Source: Thinopyrum elongatum
Lineage: Eukaryota; Streptophyta; Magnoliopsida; Poales; Poaceae
Direction of reading: 5' to 3'
Assembly (NCBI GenBank): GCA_011799875.1
Contig: CM022303.1
Coordinates: 294,450,362-294,514,361, forward strand
DNA length: 64,000 bases
The notes under the pieces are model-generated. The model saw only the letters and a list, made by a program, of their open reading frames with translations, made no database searches and was not told the origin of the DNA. A program made the translations under genes and the position numbers. Below are positions 23,560 through 34,867 of this stretch, one piece after another. Positions within the stretch are counted from its first letter, which is position 1; every line of letters begins with the position of its first letter.

Positions 23560-24265
23560 TACATGGGGAGTTTTGTAATACTAGAAGAATATCCACATGC
23601 AGGATGCAACGACGTGGGGAGCAATCCTAACTTGATGAAAAAAAAGGATGGAACAACGTGGGGAGCTGGGCCATTAGAACAAGGCCGGTTCTAAAAGAAG
23701 TTATACCTCCGGTCGGCGGGATGTGGCGAGGCGATCGGCGGGATCTGCCAACACGACGGCAGGGAGCAAGGGTGTGGAGGACCTCCCACGACGGCGCCAG
23801 GTCAGAGAAGATGGCGCGCGACGGCTTCCTCCCTCACCACCGGCGACCACCAGCGGAAGGGATCCGGCCGGATCTGTGACAACCGGTGAGAAGAGAGAGA
23901 GAGGCAAAGGGAGTGGACACCGCCGTCTTGTTTAGATCTGGAGAGGGTGACAGAGTGAGAAGAAGAGAGCAACCCTAGCAAGCAAGTCCCAAAGTGGAGT
24001 AGTAATTGTTTTTCTCTCCGTAGCAATCGTTTTAAATTGAATACGCGGGGAGCCATCTTCTCATTTAACGTACCTGTAAAAAGAAACTCGATCAATAACC
24101 GTGCCACCGCGTTCAGGTCGCACTTGGTATGGCTGACATTTGGTCCCAGACCCCACATTAAGGGGACAACTAGATGTGTCAAATTGTCACGTTACCTGCC
24201 TTTTCATGTGCAAATGCGCTCCACCATGAGTGTACCCGCGCGTGTGCGTGAGGGGAGAGTGAAGT
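23560..24265. repeat. Block Y, first copy
   Basis: GC-richer segment matched by 31840-32465 (Y'). Shared words include 'ccacatgcag', 'aacgtggg', 'acggccggatc'-like sequence, 'gtgagaagagagagagag'-like sequence and 'accgccttg'-like sequence, followed by 'ctccacc(a/g)tg' and 'gtgtacccgc'. On the minus strand it looks like the leader and start of a gene, but no frame is preserved between copies. Confidence 0.6.
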
Positions 24266-24374
24266 CCGATTTATAAACCTTGAGGTTGTAGAGCTAGTCA
24301 GAAACAAACCCTCACCTTTAAATCACTGAAGTTTGTACCCTGTCCTCTGTAATCCCGGTCATTTTTAACCTTAA

Positions 24375-24502
24375 GGGTGTGTGCGGTTCAAGGGGTTTTA
24401 ACGGGGATTAACAGGGATTGTGGGGGATTAAATCATGTACAAGCCAAATTCCCCTCCATTCCTCTCCAAACCCCTTGGGAGGAGGTTGAACCAAACAAGG
24501 CC
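24375..24502. mobile_element. Tourist/Harbinger-like MITE, TSD TAA
   Basis: 128-bp element with imperfect terminal inverted repeats: left GGGTGTGTGCGGTTCAA, right (inverted) GGCCTTGTTTGGTTCAA. It is flanked by TAA at 24372-24374 and 24503-24505, the usual target of Harbinger-type MITEs. No coding potential. Confidence 0.7.
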
Positions 24503-24507
24503 TAAGA

Positions 24508-24690
24508 CTAACCACAGTGGGAGTAACATCAAGAGTAACATCGGGTCCAACTCAGCAAATTCGCCTATGTGGCAACTAGTTAATGAGGATAGAGGTAAAT
24601 TGAGTAACTTAGCTAGTTATTAGTCATTCTATGAGTAACATCACACATACCAAAACAAAATGACTCTATAACCTAATAAATGAAGCTTTG
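24508..24690. mobile_element. Decayed MITE related to the one at 26100
   Basis: Shares 'cagtgggagtaaca', 'tatgtggca', 'taatgaggatagagg', 'gactctataa' and 'aataaatgaa' words in the same order as 26100-26375. The right terminus is not clear. Confidence 0.5.
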
Positions 24691-24848
24691 CATGACACTA
24701 CACGTGCGATGGCCACTGGAGCAATCCACTCAGGTTGTACGTAAACATGTTTATACTCTTCATTCATGATTTTTAGTACAAATAGGATGCACATGGCGAT
24801 GTCATCCTCATACTAGCCACTATTGATGGATGGCCACGCAGCATCGCT

Positions 24849-25880
24849 GTGCTCACCTGCAACTGCAATCCGAGTTGCGCATGCAGCAACTATGACTGCA
24901 ATGGAGTACTAGACGCACAAGGCATGTTGTTGGTGTTGCTTCATGAGCTACCGAGCCATCTAGACGAGCGTGTGGTAATGGCCATCACCTGCGGAATGAA
25001 GGACGTCGTTCTTTCGCCGCGTCCTGGCCATCACAAAGGTGGTGACGCACTTTGCGGGGTTGTCAGAGACGGAGTCCGTCGTCCCACTCCAGCGACGGAC
25101 AGCGCTCGCCCGAGAGCACGAACATGGACGCAAATTCATGCAAACACGGCTGGATTTCATATATACATCACGGATTTCATTACATTTACATTAAATAAGT
25201 TGTGCTAGTCCGGAGCTAAAGGTAGAATTAATATACCTAATCTAAATGGTCGCCGGCCGATCTCTTTGTCCTCCTCCAGCATCTGGCTGAAGAAGAATCG
25301 TGCAAGACACCGACTGCTTTCGCCGGCATAGCCTCGGCGATGGCCTTCATGGGATACAATCGGCGGCGGCCTCCCGTGTTCTACTTCTCCTCGATGATGG
25401 TGGCGGGCAGGGACGTGCTGGCCTTCACATCATGGACATCTGCGTAGCTGCGTCACCTCATCGACATCCGCAGCGGCTTCTTTCTCTGCCTGCATGGCAC
25501 GGCTACGCGCGCGTCGATGGCGGATGGTGCAGTCACAGGCATTGGAGGCGTTGTACGACGCGGCGGCATTGAGGGCAGCGATGATGCCCGTGCCGCCGTG
25601 CTCCCCGACAAGCCGGCATGGAGCAACTCGGCACTCTTCCTCGAGCAGGATTGGAGTGGCCAGCTGCAGAACCACGCGCTGGCTTAGGGCGGCAACTGGC
25701 TCCGTCGGGCTAGGCGAGGTAGGTGGAGCAGCAAGCTGCCTCACTCGTAACTGTTGGGCTCAGCGGGCCACCCAGATGGCTTTTATGCCGGAGAACTGCT
25801 CTTCCTGCTCATCGAATGCAGCCGAAAGAGTGGAGAAAATGGTGGAAGGAGGAGCTTGGCCGGTGTCCCGCTCCTGAACG
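24849..25880. other. GC-rich island, possible captured gene fragment
   Basis: Stands out from AT-rich neighbours by high GC and long open frames on both strands. The plus frame at 24849-25208 (119 residues) is cysteine-rich at its start. The minus frame at 25430-25744 (104 residues) is alanine- and arginine-rich and ends in an acidic QAEKEAAADVDEV-type tail. I recognise neither. The island is missing from the parallel copy Z', so it was inserted or captured after the duplication, or lost from Z'. A captured host-gene fragment is possible; a spurious GC effect is equally possible. Confidence 0.35.
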
Positions 25881-26099
25881 GACGTTTGGCCGGAGGGGGT
25901 TTCTCGCATTCCATGTGTGTTTAAATGTAGGTGTTTGAATGCGGCGAGGAGGCGGGTACAGCTGGGCGTGTAGTGGGCGGCTCCCTCGGCCGGCGTGCCG
26001 CTTCAATGGCGGACGAAGTGAGAGGTCGCGTCCGCCCTGACCCCCTTGACCGTGGACCTTGACCGTGTACGTCCGGCTTTGAGCACAACATTATCCTAA

Positions 26100-26375
26100 G
26101 GCTGGTCATAGTGGGAGTAACATAGCTAGTAACATAACGCACCCCAATGCAAATTTGCTTATGTGGCAAGTAATTAATGAAAAGAGAGGTGCTTAGGGTA
26201 ACATAATACTATGTTACTATAGCATAGCCCTTCCCAAGGACAAATGAGTCTATAAGTTAATAAATGCAATCATCTATATGTTACTACTTCTTTGTTACTT
26301 TCATTATTAACGTAGTAACATAAGCTAGTGTCATATGCATGACACTAGTCTAAGTTACTCCCCACTATGACTGCC
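26100..26375. mobile_element. MITE with GGCTGGTCATAGTGGG-type termini
   Basis: Left terminus GGCTGGTCATAGTGGGAG; right terminus inverted reads GGCAGTCATAGTGGGGAG. The interior is AT-rich with repeated 'agtaaca'/'tgttact' words. About 276 bp, non-coding, of a type common near grass genes. A target duplication is not clear, so superfamily is left open. Confidence 0.65.
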
Positions 26376-27591
26376 AATGGACCTTGACGGTGTACATCAC
26401 CTTGTGTCCAGATCTGAGATGCCACGTGTACCAGATGAATGACTCCAAAGTTTGACCCGTGATGCTAGGTGCAAGCCGAGGAACACTGTTGGAGAGACCC
26501 CCCCCCCCCTCTTAATTTTCCTACATTGGTCGTTTGATTCATAGGATACAATGCTATGGGAATTTTTCCTATGAAATCATGTGTTAATTGGCAATCTAGC
26601 ATCCACTCCAACTTTTTTATTCACTTCCTATGTTTTTCCTTTGTCAAACACTGTGTTAATGCTAGTATGGGATTCAAGTGGACATGCCACTCCAATCCTT
26701 TATTTTTCCTATTCCTGTGTTTTAAGTTCCTACAAATGAAAGAAAAGTAATGGAGAGAGTACTTGCTCTAAATGATGAGCCATTGCAAGAGCCGCCTATA
26801 TTAATTAACCATGCTCTAAAAAGGTGGCCCAACTTTGGCTATAGTGTACTGTAGGTGACCTTGCGCTTGGCTCTTTGCCTCTTCCGGAAGTCGAACAATG
26901 ATGATGGTACTACAGTATTATATACTTTTGGCAATCTGACACCAAAAGCTTCTCCTCGTGCTGCGAGCCACCGCGCGCGCATGGGCAAGGGAGAGGGTGT
27001 AGTAAGCAAGCTTCTCGTCGTTATGTGAGTTGACGGGACACATCAAAGTTATTTATTACTCTCTCCAAAAAGGGCCGACCATGTCCATGGCTACCATCCC
27101 GTGCTCCGTCATTGAGTACGTGCATGATTCACGTGCCATCGAGGAGAAAAAATATTGTGTAGTACGTACGTGCCATCGAAGTGCACGACTCACTTACGCA
27201 CTGCTTATCTCCATTTTCTTGCATGACACGTGCACCTTGATGCAGATGTCCCGCGTGTTGGCAAAAGGATGAACAAAGCTCACGTCTAAAACAAAAGAGT
27301 GGAAGAACAAAGATTCCCGACGACCGAGAAGGAGCAAGGAACCTCGCCGTGGAGCATCTGCACTAATAATATTTTATATTATTCAGCGATATAAAATCAA
27401 CCAAATCTCTCCATGTTTAACCGAAAGAGTCTGAAACACATTATACATGGCCCACCTCACGCATTCACCATATTCCTCGGCCTTCGTGTGACACCTAGTT
27501 ATAGTAGTATATCCAGCAGCCCGTCACTTCTCGCTCCTCGTCCTTAGCCCGTGCGACACCTAGTTATAGTATAACTGAAAGAGTACTTGCT

Positions 27592-27877
27592 CTTTGAGCA
27601 AAGGGCATCCCTAAGCACAAATTAATTTCCTGGGCATGCTTCTTTCTACTCAATGTTGTGTGCACTTTGAGCATGTTGGCAACTCCACTACTAGCTTGGT
27701 GGCTCATCTTGCAATTGACGCCAACACATTGCAAGAGTCTTTGAGCAAAGGGCATCCCTAAGCACGTATTAATTTCCTGGGCATGCTTCTTTCTACTCAA
27801 TGTTGCATGCACTTTGAGCATGTTGGCAACTCCACTGCTTGGTGGCTCATCTTGCAATTGACGCCGACACATTGTAG
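27592..27877. repeat. Block X'', two tandem copies of 147 bp
   Basis: The copies begin at 27592 and 27739 with 'ctttgagcaaagggcatcc' and end in 'catcttgcaattgacgcc'. Both match 21830-21960 of block X. The second copy lacks a few bases near 'ccactgcttgg'. Confidence 0.75.
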
Positions 27878-28037
27878 CACTCCTGCAAGGCCCAGAGGTT
27901 AATTTGAGAACAAGTACCTCGAGGTTAATTTCACATACATGACAAAATTATCACAAAGTAACGCGATAAACCTTCGATTAACATGTGTTCAAAAAACAAA
28001 AAATGTAGAAAATTACAAAACAAAGACCTCGAGGTTC

Positions 28038-28107
28038 AACTAATTAGAGGGGTCACTGTAAAGGTTTATTAATTAATAAACCTTTACAGTAACCCATCCA
28101 ATTAGTT
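28038..28107. repeat. 70-bp near-perfect palindrome
   Basis: Centred between 28072 and 28073 on TTAATTAA. The inner 21-bp arms (CACTGTAAAGGTTTATTAA) differ at one position; the outer arms (AACTAATTAGA versus AACTAATTGGA) are nearly matched too. It could be a very short foldback MITE or a cruciform-forming site. No gene. Confidence 0.75.
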
Positions 28108-28384
28108 AATATCGAGTACACTTCCCATCTGGTCACCCATCTCATGACTACTCCTGCCTCAGCATAGTTAACTTGGGAGTTCTGTTAGATGAGCTATCGG
28201 TAGGGAAGCTGGTCCTTGCTGATATAGCATGCCTCTTCCTATCCTTTATTGCGTACACGGATGACCGCCTGTTGCCTCCCATTGGTCAATGCCACGTCCC
28301 CCGCGAATGTAGAAGCTTCCCTCCCTCGTCTAGCTGCTTCCCGCATTTTCCCCTGTTTTTTTTTTCGCCAGCCCACCTATAGAA

Positions 28385-30235
28385 CCGCCTAGCGCCGGCC
28401 AATTCCTCTCCAAACACCTAGCGAGGCGGTTGAACCTAACAAGTCTAGACTTGTTTCTACTGGATTCGTTGACGTGGCACCGGAAGGGTGTGATAGCTGA
28501 CTCTGACAAAATAATTGACTACCACGTTGGCATAAATGAGCATGGGGCCCACTTGTCAGCGTGCTGGACGGAGGAAGTAACACAAGACAAAATGGAGCGC
28601 GGAAGAGCAAGTACAATAAGGTGATGTAGGCGGGCTGTAAGGCTTTAAATAATATATTTTTGCTTAGTTGGATGAGAGAGAAGAGGTGAGAGAAGAGAAG
28701 CGGGCTACAAACTTACAGTCGGCTATAGCACGAGCTCCAACACCTTTTGTGAGAGAAACATGTGGGCCATATATTAATGATGTACCAGTAGTATAATAGT
28801 ATGACTAACTATTGTATATGAGTGGGCTATAAGATTGGCTATAAGTTACATGGCAAATTCATATAGCCGGCTGTTGGCTATACTATTAACCATGCTCGAA
28901 GGGTGCGAATCGATTCGCTCACGTGTGATGACCACTGGGGCAATCCACTCAGATTGTACGTAATAAACAAATTCATGCAAACACGGGCGGATTTCATTAC
29001 ATTTACATAAAATAACCGGTTTCCACGCGGAGTAGGTTTCTCGGATTCCACGCGGGTTTAATGTAGGCATTTAAATGCAGCGAGGAGGCTCATTCAGCCG
29101 GGCGTGCAGCGGGCGGTGCCCTCGGCCAGCGCGCCACTTCAATGGCGGACGCAGTGAGAGGTCGCGTCCGCCCTATGCTGCCTTGACCGTGGACCTTAGT
29201 AGTACATTAGTCGTTTGATTCATAGGATTGAATCCTATAGGAATTTTTACCTATAGTATGGAATCATGTGTACAACTATAACATTTCATTGGAAATCTAT
29301 AGAATCCGCTCCAACTTTTTCTTTCACCTTCTTTCTTTCTCCTGTGGCATTAAACACTCAGTGCTGATACTATGGGATTCGAGTGGCATCCACTCGAATC
29401 CTTTGTTTTTCCTATTCCTGCATTTTAAGAATCCTAGTACTTGCTCTAAATGATGTGCGAATCAAAGAAAAGAAACAGAGGGAGTACTTGCTCTAAGTGA
29501 TGTGGAGTTCCGTTCCTCTTGGTCACTGTGTAAATCTCTATATGTACAGTCTTTCACGGACGGAGGGAGTAGGTTGAGCACTTGAGCATGAGCGTGTGTG
29601 TTGTGTCGTGTGCTCTATGCGGCATGGATGCGTGAGTGTTGCGTGCGTGCATGTGTACGTGTGAGTGTTGCATGCATGCATGCATGAGGCTTCTAGTCCC
29701 TCCCATTGGCATGTTCATATTTCAAGCTTCATTAAAATGTTGCATGCAAGAATTAAGAGAAAACTCCACCTACGTTCGTGACTATTGGTGAGTCTCTCCT
29801 ACAAAGTTGGTCAAACTTTACAAAGTTTGACTTTGACCAAATCTTATATGCAGACTAAAAAGAAACGGAGGACCTGTGGACCTGGATGCTGGATGTTTTT
29901 CTACAAAGTTCTTGCATGACCCGTGGACCTGGATGCTGGATGTCCCACGTGTCGGCAAAACAAAGAAGAACACTTTCCGACGACCGAGAAGGGGAATTCC
30001 CCGAGAAGGAGCAAGGAGCCTCGCGGTGGATCGTTCTAGACTCTTAATATCTTTTATATATTCAGCGATATAAAATCAACCGAATCTTCTCCATATCTAG
30101 TAGACCTCCGAAACATGGCAGCCCAGTGTAGTTTACATCATACATGGCCCACCTCACGCTATCACCATATTTCTTGGCCTCCGTGAGACACCTAGCTCTA
30201 GTAATCCACCAGCCCGTATCGCTTCTCGTCTCTCT
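28385..30235. repeat. Block Z', second copy
   Basis: Shorter relative of 24430-27545 in the same orientation and order. It carries its own MITE (28605-28897) and Stowaway-like debris near 29460-29880 ('gacggagggagta', 'ggtcaaactttacaaagtttgac'). TG/GCATGC-rich simple sequence lies at 29590-29690. No supported gene. Confidence 0.6.
28605..28897. mobile_element. MITE with GAGCAAGTACAATAAG-type termini
   Basis: Left terminus GAGCAAGTACAATAAG; right terminus inverted reads GAGCATGGTTAATAGT. The interior has 'agccggctgttggctat' and 'gcgggctacaa' words typical of a widespread grass MITE. About 293 bp and non-coding. The target duplication is unclear. Confidence 0.6.
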
Positions 30236-30245
30236 CAAAGTACTA

Positions 30246-30451
30246 CTCCTTTCATCCATACGTATATATAGGGCCTAATGTATTCTTCGAGGTTGCCTTT
30301 GACTATTGATAAGATTTTATATAATTTGAAAATTATATCATTCGAAGATCCTTTCACGTAAGAAATTGACGGTATGCTTTGAGCAACTTGCATGTCCTAT
30401 ACTATTAGTCTCGAAAAACTCATTAGGCCTTATATACATGGACAGACGGAG
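30246..30451. mobile_element. Stowaway-like MITE, TSD TA
   Basis: 206 bp. Left end CTCCTTTCATCCATACG and onward to GGGCCTAATG; right end inverted CTCCGTCTGTCCATG and onward to GGCCTAATG. TA on both sides (30244-30245 and 30452-30453), the Mariner/Stowaway target. Terminal inverted repeats are about 35 bp with several mismatches. Confidence 0.8.
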
Positions 30452-30569
30452 TACATGATACAGCAAAACGCTCACCATCTAGTAGTTCATTGGTTGGTTT
30501 TGATTTTTGAATTGAGTAGTGCTAGTACACTTGATGTTGTGCTGCTACCATCCAATATTCGCGTGTGCT

Positions 30570-31140
30570 GGTTTCTAGAATAAAAAAAGGAGGTAGTACT
30601 TACTGCGGGAAAGGTGAAGTGATGGTTGCTTTGTCCGAGCAACTTATTACTCTGGGAATATTGGAGTACCAGCGGATTCAACGAAGAGTGAAATGATGGT
30701 TGCTTCGTCCGAGCAACTTACTATGGCGAAGGTGGGGCTCTGTGATTTGACTGCTCACTAGTCATTATTACTGCAGCGCAATGACCGGGGTGAATCTCCC
30801 CTGCAGTTGTGCACTCTCAATATTGGTGCATGGCAGGTGCAGTCGGATGAAGGATGTCCCACATGTCGGCGAAACGAAGTTGAATGGTTTCTGGCATTGC
30901 TATCAATCTTTCAGGATTTGTTTATATGTACGCATAATTTTCTAGCATAATGAAATTGTACTGTAATGCTATGAAGGTTTCAACTTTGGTTCCCGCAGCA
31001 AAAAAAAGGTTTCAACTTAGGATTCATGTGTCCTTTTGCCTCAAGATTGTCTCGTTACAACATTCCATCAAATACAAATGAAACTACCATGGATGCTAAT
31101 GCATCTCAATGATTCGTAGATCAGTGCCAATATTCACATC
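30570..31140. other. Unassigned CACTA-2 interior with a short direct repeat
   Basis: A ~34-bp word ('gatggttgctttgtccgag' and following bases) occurs at about 30613 and again at about 30689, 76 bp apart. Otherwise I see no feature. Confidence 0.5.
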
Positions 31141-31144
31141 ACAA

Positions 31145-31345
31145 CTGAAGACGAAGTTGTGAGAAGGTGTAAAAATAAAGAAAAATATATAATTGATCGA
31201 TGTTGTTCGTAGGCATGGCTCCATTTCCTGGCCACGGTGTTCACTAGTTCACAGCTAGTTTCATGCAGCTCTGTAGCCAAGAAAGAGGTGTATGGAGGAA
31301 CATCACAATCTGATCATTTTGTGCAGTTCCACTAAAATCGAGCTG
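31145..31345. repeat. Block X', third copy of X
   Basis: Shares 'gacgaagttgtgagaaggtg', 'gtgcagttccactaaaatc' and neighbours with 21765-22030, less well with 27592-27877. The downstream 31346-31839 holds further 'gcagtyccac' words but no gene. Confidence 0.55.
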
Positions 31346-31839
31346 ATCATCCCTGTTTGCAAAGATATTCAGTCAGAGCGATTACAATAATAGTGGAACT
31401 AGATGATGAAACATAACACAAACAAATAGAAGCCGATCACCTCTGCGATATCTTTTAAGACTAACTACTTGTTGGAGAAGATTAGGCTTAGAGTTGGATG
31501 AGGAGGATAGCAAAACCAATCTCCCTTTTTGCAGTCCCACAGAAATGTAAAAATGTTTTCCGTGTGACATTTTAGCGGAACTGCACAAGACACTCTTAAG
31601 AAAAAAAAGTGATTTGTGCAGTTCACCAAAAGGTCACAATAGCAATGAGGTAAAATGGGCAGCCATGTTTGCAAAAAAGAGGTAGAAAGCAAACAATTAC
31701 TGGCCAGTAATAGTTGATGACACATACGACGACAAAAAAGAAGCATAATCCTTGTCCTAAGGGAAGATAGCAGCATGGTTGTTTACCTAAAACGGTGTGA
31801 GGATGAGATTGCAATATGGAAAGTACGCCGGACAAGCTA

Positions 31840-32465
31840 CGTTTTGGGCAAAGAACTAGGGAAGATCCACATGCAGCAACGTGGGAAGATGGGCAGTGGA
31901 GCAAGGCCGGAGGGGATACCTGGGGGTCGTCGGGATGTAACTAGGAGTGCAGCGGCGGGCGGGATATGCCCATACTGCGGGAGCGAGCAAGTGGCATAGG
32001 CCCTACCGCGTCGGAGCTTGGTCAGGGAGAATAGCGGGTACCGCAGATCGGGACGTGCTGCCTCGACGCCGTCGAACGGAGAAACGATGCACATCCTCCC
32101 TTTCCGCCGGCAAACAGGATACGGCCGGATCAGTGACCAACGGTGAGAGAGAGAGAGGCCACCACCGCCTTGTGTGAGATACTGTGAAGAGAGACAAACC
32201 CCGGCAGGCTGGCTCCATTGTATATAGTGGAGCAGACTACTTATTTCTTCGTAACAATCATTTTATATTCTGTGTACGTGTCATTGAGCAATATAACTTT
32301 ATTTAAAAATAATGCGCCAACGCATCAAGTCAAACTTTGTTTCGTGCATGCGTGGTACACGACCTCCGTAAGTAAACAACCGCTACACGCTCTCAAATTA
32401 GCACGTGGGCTGCCATTTCGTACTTGAGCTCCACCGTGTACCCGCACGGGTGTGGCTGGGCACGA
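31840..32465. repeat. Block Y', second copy of Y
   Basis: Follows X' as Y follows X. It matches 23560-24265 in order but with many indels. The plus-strand frames here (31775-31999, 31947-32177) are not conserved in Y, so I do not call a gene. Confidence 0.55.
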
Positions 32466-32479
32466 AGCGTGAGTATGTG

Positions 32480-33890
32480 CACCTATTATCTTTGTGTACG
32501 TACACCACCTACGTGCATGTGTGTGAGAGAGATACAAACGGAATTCTGATACAAACCTAGAGAGAGATGGTGTGTGGGTTTGTGAGTGTTTTTTTGGGGG
32601 GGTGGGGGTGCGTGAGAGATAGACATGGAATATGTGTCGATGATATCTCAAACAAAAAATGTAACATATGCAATGTGTGTGAAACAGAGGCCTGGATATA
32701 TCATATATAGAGGGGGTGGTCCACGAAAAGAGAGTGGAGGTATCATCGGCGTGAGATATCCCTAGAATCGAAGAGAGGGATGAAGTGTGTGTGCGCGCGC
32801 GTGATCGATAAAGAGTGCCATCGAATTTGTGTGTGCCCACGTCAAAGATATAGAGTGGCTGGCCTACTGGAACGTGAGAGGGGATAGGTGTAGTTTGTCT
32901 CTGTGGCATGGATACCTACCTACAGCGTTCGACTATCGGTGTGGGGGGGGGGGGGCAGAGACCTAACTATAGAGGTAAAATGACTGGTATATGTGTGGAG
33001 AAGGAGAGAGACCTACCTATGTATTGAGGGAGATCAATCGACATCCATGCATATGTGTAGGAGAGGAATAAGGTTGGGAGAGAGACAGAGCTAGAGTGTT
33101 AGAGGATTGGTGGTGGAGTTGCTTCTCACAAATGGTGGGAGAGGCCTGCTAGACAAACAGAGGGCATGGCTGCAATATCAATAAGAGAGGGGATGCCTGC
33201 CTGTCTGTGCACGTGCATGTGAGAGACGGGTCAGGAGGCATGCACGAATGATGAGGGGGACGATATGGTTGTGGGAAGTAGACGTGACTACATAGAAAGA
33301 TCAATCATCCTGTGTCGGAGAAAGGGGGAGACATAACTTGTGAGGTACGTCGATTGGTGCGTTGGGAAAAAGAGTTATAGTCAACCTGGGTATATGTAGG
33401 GAGATCGATCGGTATACATGCATGCATGTGTTAGAAGCAAATAAGGCCCAGAGAGAAGGATAGAGAGAGAGAGCGATATGGCTAGGAGGTGGTGCGAGAG
33501 TCGAGAGGCCTACTAGATCAAGGGGGAAGGAGTGTGCGAGTATGAGATCGATGAAAAGAGGGGCGGGAGTGTGCATGTGCATGGAACCATATTAGAAAGA
33601 GGGGGGCATGCATGGACGGTGAGAAGAGAAGAGGGAAAGCTTGCGTTTGTGGTAGGCACACCTGGCTAGAGAGGTATATCGATCGGTGTGTGCCGGAAAG
33701 AAGGAGCTGGGGGCGTACACACACCGTGGGTGAACGACCTAAAGAGAAATGACGAATGTGCGCGATGGAGCTAGAGAATGCTGAGGGAGGGTGACAGGGA
33801 GGCAGGTGTGTGCATGCATGAGAGAAAGTTAGCGCTAGCTACAGAGATAAGAGGATTGTGTGGGTGTAAAAGACGAATAGAGATCATAGG
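32480..33890. repeat. Purine-rich GA/TG block with ~370-bp tandem units
   Basis: The plus strand is strongly G/A-rich with 'gagaga', 'gtgtgtg' and 'gcatgcat' runs. At least two units are visible: 'agggagatcaatcgacat' near 33026 versus 'agggagatcgatcggtat' near 33399, 'gagaggcctgctaga' near 33141 versus 'gagaggcctactaga' near 33504, and 'ggcatgcac/tgga' near 33237 versus 33605. Long frames on the minus strand reflect the composition only. A G run lies at about 32942-32954. Confidence 0.6.
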
Positions 33891-34867
33891 TCATTATAAA
33901 AGTGGATTCAGATATTTGAACAACAGATCATAGTTTTTTAAAACGACGCATGCATGAATATATATAATGGTGATATGCATGATGTGGTTATGAACATGTT
34001 ATACTACATATAATATATAGAACATTTATTTGAATTTGTGATAATGTGTGGCTTTTGCAGCTCAGGGATAAATACTTGTCATAATGTTGGGGGCGGGACA
34101 CTATACTTTGTGTGATAAACACAGTGTAGGTATGAAACATGGTTTAGATTATGAAGATCTAACTAGTACACCAAATGTACTACTATTTGGAATCAACTTC
34201 AAGTGTATTCAAAATTTTGAATTCGAGTTCATATATATATATATATATAGTACACATAGTTCACATCTAACTCTATAGTAATAATGTGGTGTGTTGTTAA
34301 GGTAATATATAAATGATGGTTTAACTTGGCAACAATCATGATTGTAGATTCTTATTCAAATAGAGAAACGAATTAAAATTTAGTTCGAATTACAGCGGTA
34401 GTATAGACATTTGGAATGCACTAAAATGTTCGTATGAGTAGTTTACATGCATTATACAGCCAGCGAAAAAATTTAATTGGACATAACATGGATTCATAGC
34501 TTTGAATAGCATTTGTATAGTAAAACGGGAGAAGACTCTCTCTTTGTGTGGTGCGAATAGTTTTTTTTTCGTTGAGGGAAGTGCGAATTGATTTGGTACG
34601 TACATTATTATATGTTAGTATTGTCCCTAAATTTCAACCCGCACCTTGTTATCCTGAAAATTTAGATATCGTGCTCCCAAAACTCGCGCCTTCACAACCC
34701 GCGCCTTGCTATCCTGAAATTACAACGCGTGCGAAAACTCCCTCCAGCTGCCAAATCCCGACACGTGAAATCCTTCTTCTAACCCTGAGCCGAAAGGTCG
34801 CTAGTTCAAATCGGTGGGGGTACTTTTGTAACACACCCTACATTTTGGACAAGCGCGTCCCTAAGTC
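33891..34867. other. AT-rich spacer upstream of the CACTA-2 gene, with (AT)9 microsatellite
   Basis: Contains an (AT)n run at 34231-34249 and otherwise AT-rich single-copy-looking sequence. From about 34690 it turns C-rich and could be promoter or leader of the plus-strand gene that follows. No TATA box can be assigned with confidence. Confidence 0.5.

Larger units (their letters stand above)
24430..27545. repeat. Block Z, first copy
   Basis: Collinear but decayed matches to 28385-30235 (Z'). Examples are 'gcaatccactcag', 'ggatttcattacatttaca', 'cttcaatggcggac', 'gagaggtcgcgtccgccct', 'gtttgattcatagga', 'cgacgaccgagaagg' and 'catggcccacctcacgc'. Z contains a GC-rich stretch (24849-25880) and a MITE (26100-26375) that Z' lacks. 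Confidence 0.65.

Noticed and set aside
24849..25208. 119-residue plus-strand frame as a bona fide gene
   Set aside because: No domain, no start context, and absent in the duplicate block; kept only as part of a possible captured fragment.
27592..27877. A CRISPR-like or satellite array
   Set aside because: Only two 147-bp copies with no spacer structure; it is a small tandem duplication of block X.
32325..32909. 194-residue minus-strand frame rich in His, Thr, Ser and Pro
   Set aside because: It translates GA/TG-rich low-complexity sequence and crosses into the Y' duplicate where the frame is not conserved.
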